The translations under genes and the position numbers were made by a program. A model generated the notes under the pieces. The model worked only from the letters and a program-made list of their open reading frames with translations, made no database searches and was not told the DNA's origin. Shown one piece after another: positions 61,274-64,000 of a stretch of DNA of 64,000 bases. Numbering within the stretch: the first letter of the stretch is position 1; each line of letters opens with the position of its first letter. This DNA is from Defluviicoccus sp046348835 (lineage in GTDB: Bacteria > Pseudomonadota > Alphaproteobacteria > Rhodospirillales > Defluviicoccaceae), in the NCBI GenBank assembly GCA_046348835.1, contig JAXMDM010000002.1, positions 1 through 64,000 of the forward strand, in the 5' to 3' direction.

Positions 61274-64000
61274 ATGCAGCAATTTTCCCTACATGGAAAG
61301 GTTGCGGTTGGGGATCTTTCCGTGTTTGCGTCGGAAGAAGCGTTCTGGCCGTGTAATTACACCGAGCTCCCTTCGTCCTGGTACGAGCATGTCCCTTTTG
61401 CATACTGGGTAACGAGGGCACTGGCGCCGGATTGCTTGGTCGAGCTGGGTACACATTTCGGTTTGTCATATTTGTCGTTCTGCGAGGCCATCGATCGTCT
61501 CGGCCTGCCAACGACCGCCTACGCCGTAGACACGTGGCAGGGTGACGAGCACGCCGGCTTCTACGGCCAGGAGGTGTACGACAAGCTGGCCCAACTCCAC
61601 GACCCGCACTTCAGCCGGTTCTCCCGCCTCGTGCGCGCCACCTTCGATGAAGCGGTGGGGCAGTTCGCCGACGGCTCGATCGATCTGCTCCATATTGATG
61701 GACTACACACCTACGAAGCCGTGAAGCACGATTTTGAAACCTGGCGGCCGAAACTGGCTTCGTCTGCCGTCGTCCTCTTTCACGATAGCAATGTTCGCGA
61801 ACGCAACTTTGGAGTGTGGAAGCTGTGGCAGGAGCTTGCCGCATCTCATCCTCACTTCGAGTTCCTTCATGGCCACGGTCTTGGTGTTCTGGGAATCGGG
61901 ACCGGTTTCCCTCCTGCGCTTACCGCGCTGTTTGCCGCAGGCGAGACACCGCGGATGGGGCAGCAGATCCGTAACTTGTTCGCCCGGCTGGGCGGGGTGG
62001 TGTCGCAGCAAGCCAAGATGGGACATGCCGTTACCCATCTCGTTGCCGAGGTCGGCACGCGCGACGCGCGGATCGCCAGTCTGGAGGAGGAGGTCGGCAC
62101 GCGCGATGCGCGGATCGTCGGTCTGGAGGACGTGGTGGGCGCTCGCGATGCGCGGATCGTCGGCCTGGAGGGGGAGGTGGGCGCCCGCGATGCGCGGATT
62201 ACCAATTTAGAGGCTGCGATCGACACCCGTGACCGACGGATCGCGACCCTGATGAGCCAATCGGACGGCCAGGAGGGAATCAGCGGCCTGGCGGTTCAAA
62301 TTGCCGAACAGTGCTCTCGTCTGTCGGCGGAGATTGGCGACCACGACCGGCTGATTGAGGAACTTAGGGCGACGCACGCCCAAGCCACGGCGCACCTGGT
62401 GCGGATCGGCACGTTCAAGAAAAGCCTATCGTGGCGAGCGACCCGGCCGTTGCGGGGTGGCCTACGCAAGCCCCGTAAGCGACTTAAGCGGGCTTGGAGA
62501 AGGTTGGTTACGGATCGCCGCCATCGTAGGGGCGAGCCGGAACCGGGGGAGCATCCGGCGGCTTCTCTAGTGCTCGCCCAGCCGGAGACCGCATCGCCCG
62601 CAGCGGCCCCCGAGCCCTCGGCGCAACCCCGCTTGGCCCGCCATCGCCCTTGCGTGGTGTTCATCTCGGGAGAGCCGGACACCCCCGGGCATTATTATCG
62701 TGTCGAGAATATCCGCGCCGCGCTGGCCGAGCGCTATTACGAAACGGTGGTTCTGAGGAACGATGAACTGCCGGCACGCGCCGATGAATGCGTTCGCGCC
62801 GATGTGCTGTGGATTTGGCGGACGAGTTGGACCGAGCCGGTGGCACGAGCGGTCGGAGTGGCGCGGGCCAATGGTGCGCGGGTCGTGTTCGATGTGGACG
62901 ATCTGATGTTCCGCCCCGATATCGCCAAGATCGAGATCATCGACGGTATCCGATCGCAGGACCTGACCGAAGACCTTGTCGCCCGCGGCTACAGCCTGGT
63001 CCGGCAGACACTGGCCAACGCCGACCATGCTACCGCGCCAACGGAGACCTTGGCGCAGGAGCTTCGCCGCACGGGAACACCGGCCACGGTGATTCCAAAC
63101 GGATATGGCCCGGGTGCGTTCGCCCTTTCCCGCACGCTTCGTCTCGGGCGCCAGCCGGCGGCGGAAGACGGGTGGCTGCGCATCGGCTATGCCAGCGGCT
63201 CCAGGACCCATCAGCGCGACTTCGCTGTGGCCGCGCAGGCCGTTGCCGACATCCTTTCAATGCATCCGAACGTGCGCCTGGTGCTCTTTGCCCATTCCAT
63301 CGATATCGCCGAGTTCCCGGAACTGGTGCCCCTCAGCGATCGCATCGAATGGCGGTCCCTGGTGCCGGTCCACGAACTTCCCAAGGAATATGCCCGATTT
63401 GACATCAATATCGCTCCCCTCGAAGTCGGCAACGTGTTCTGCGAGGCGAAGAGCGAGCTGAAGTTTTTCGAGCCCGCGTTGTGTGGCGTCGTTACCGTGG
63501 CTTCACCCACACAGCCGTTCCGCGAAGCCATTCGCCACGGGGAGACGGGTTTCCTCGCCGCCGATCGGGACGCCTGGCGGGATTGTTTGGAGACCCTCGT
63601 CACCGATGCCGAGCTTCGCGACCGCATGGCGGCGTCGGCGTTTGACGATGCGGTCTGCCGTTACGGACCGGAGCGTCGAACCGTTCTGGTCAACCGGCTC
63701 GTTACCCAGCTCCTTGCTCCGGCACCGGTGGTCGGCGAAATCGCGCGCGCGTCGGTGCTTGAACCTCGCCCGGTGGCAAGAGAAGTCGATGTCCCCGAGT
63801 ATTCCGTCGTCTACGCCTCTCCGCGTCGAGGAGCCAGTCGGGTAGCAGTTGTAGTGCCGCTCTACAACTATTCGCAGTACGTCTGCGAAGCGCTGGAGTC
63901 TGTGGCGGCGCAGACGATGCGGGATATAGATGTGATCGTCGTTGACGATAACTCTACCGATGATTCCCTAAACATCGCCAAGAGCTGGATTGTCACCAAT
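61274..64000 (+). CDS. Multi-domain methyltransferase, coiled-coil and glycosyltransferase protein, partial
   Basis: The frame is open for 909 codons to the window edge. Residues of about 40-210 form a class I methyltransferase of the Methyltransf_24 type (CLVELGTHFGLSYLSFCEA, then SIDLLHIDGLHTYEAVKHDF). Residues 260-330 are a coiled coil made of five 14-residue repeats with a TRDARI core. A basic region near 385-415 (KPRKRLKRAWRR) may lie at the membrane face. Residues of about 455-830 form a GT4-type glycosyltransferase: GEPDTPGHYYRVENIR, VFDVDDLMFRPD, VIPNGYGPGAF, then CEAKSELKFFEPALCG. At 855 a GT2 domain begins (VAVVVPLYNYSQYVCEALES, then VVDDNSTDDS). It probably builds and methylates a surface polysaccharide. 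The start is ATG 61274. Confidence 0.88.
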   Translation, partial: MQQFSLHGKVAVGDLSVFASEEAFWPCNYTELPSSWYEHVPFAYWVTRALAPDCLVELGTHFGLSYLSFCEAIDRLGLPTTAYAVDTWQGDEHAGFYGQEVYDKLAQLHDPHFSRFSRLVRATFDEAVGQFADGSIDLLHIDGLHTYEAVKHDFETWRPKLASSAVVLFHDSNVRERNFGVWKLWQELAASHPHFEFLHGHGLGVLGIGTGFPPALTALFAAGETPRMGQQIRNLFARLGGVVSQQAKMGHAVTHLVAEVGTRDARIASLEEEVGTRDARIVGLEDVVGARDARIVGLEGEVGARDARITNLEAAIDTRDRRIATLMSQSDGQEGISGLAVQIAEQCSRLSAEIGDHDRLIEELRATHAQATAHLVRIGTFKKSLSWRATRPLRGGLRKPRKRLKRAWRRLVTDRRHRRGEPEPGEHPAASLVLAQPETASPAAAPEPSAQPRLARHRPCVVFISGEPDTPGHYYRVENIRAALAERYYETVVLRNDELPARADECVRADVLWIWRTSWTEPVARAVGVARANGARVVFDVDDLMFRPDIAKIEIIDGIRSQDLTEDLVARGYSLVRQTLANADHATAPTETLAQELRRTGTPATVIPNGYGPGAFALSRTLRLGRQPAAEDGWLRIGYASGSRTHQRDFAVAAQAVADILSMHPNVRLVLFAHSIDIAEFPELVPLSDRIEWRSLVPVHELPKEYARFDINIAPLEVGNVFCEAKSELKFFEPALCGVVTVASPTQPFREAIRHGETGFLAADRDAWRDCLETLVTDAELRDRMAASAFDDAVCRYGPERRTVLVNRLVTQLLAPAPVVGEIARASVLEPRPVAREVDVPEYSVVYASPRRGASRVAVVVPLYNYSQYVCEALESVAAQTMRDIDVIVVDDNSTDDSLNIAKSWIVTN
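62051..62260 (+). repeat. Five 42-bp in-frame tandem repeats encoding a coiled coil
   Basis: Units begin at 62051, 62093, 62135, 62177 and 62219. Each encodes 14 residues of the form VGxRDARIxxLExx, that is two heptads. The first four units are very similar at DNA level and the fifth has diverged (TRDRRIATL). Length can change by whole units without breaking the frame, so rod length may vary between strains. Confidence 0.9.

Noticed and set aside
1..64000. tRNA, rRNA or insertion sequences
   Set aside because: No tRNA cloverleaf, rRNA segment, transposase or paired terminal inverted repeats were recognised in the intergenic stretches, although a covariance-model search was not possible.

Overview
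The window is high-GC, densely packed DNA. It looks like an alphaproteobacterium, most likely a member of the Rhodospirillales. That placement is an inference from the GC-rich codon use, the TRAP and tetronate genes, the imp-like type VI secretion cluster and the TPR-methyltransferase proteins; no rRNA or other phylogenetic marker is present. It holds four blocks: a type I-G (formerly I-U) CRISPR-Cas locus, a four-carbon acid-sugar catabolic locus, a complete type VI secretion system (T6SS) with an effector module, and a mixed right edge with a phage tail gene and glycan-related transferases.

Positions 1-5462: csb2 (cut by the window edge) and csb1 run leftward. A Cas4-Cas1 fusion and cas2 run rightward into an array of 15 repeats and 14 spacers. 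The Cas4 half of the fusion is broken twice, by a 10-nt frameshifting deletion at the first Fe-S cysteine and by loss of the nuclease core. Cas1 and Cas2 look intact. The array starts next to cas2 and ends in a degenerate repeat.

Positions 5587-20610: after a PRC-barrel gene comes a locus for L-threonate and D-erythronate use. It has a fused DctQM TRAP permease, two paralogous DctP binding proteins, LtnD, DenD, OtnI, OtnK, OtnC, a two-subunit transketolase, an SDR, an aldo/keto reductase and a LysR regulator. Acid sugars enter by TRAP, are oxidised to 2-oxo-tetronate, isomerised, phosphorylated and decarboxylated to dihydroxyacetone phosphate. Positions 20611-22260 are a gene graveyard with a frameshifted SF1 helicase tail and a frameshifted beta-propeller gene.

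Positions 22270-56620: the T6SS. A Ser/Thr kinase and a DctP-fold secreted protein sit at the left edge. A leftward operon encodes TssA, TssB, TssC, Hcp, TagJ, TssE, TssF, TssG and ClpV. A rightward operon encodes a TPR-methyltransferase, an FHA protein, TssJ, TssK, TssL (with an OmpA domain), TssM, TagF and a PP2C phosphatase. Kinase, phosphatase, FHA and TagF together form a phosphorylation-controlled switch. To the right lie a HEAT-repeat TIGR02270-like protein and an effector module in the order VgrG, DUF6484, DUF2169, a ketosynthase-fold protein, a PAAR-like effector and its likely immunity protein. The DUF2169-to-immunity stretch has visibly lower GC than its flanks. The ketosynthase-fold protein has lost all three catalytic residues. 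A second AT-richer cargo gene, with an LRAT/NlpC-like H...NNC pattern, sits downstream of clpV.

Positions 56746-64000: modD, an orphan phage tail-tubular-like gene, a methyltransferase with a coiled-coil tail, and a large methyltransferase/coiled-coil/glycosyltransferase protein that runs off the window.
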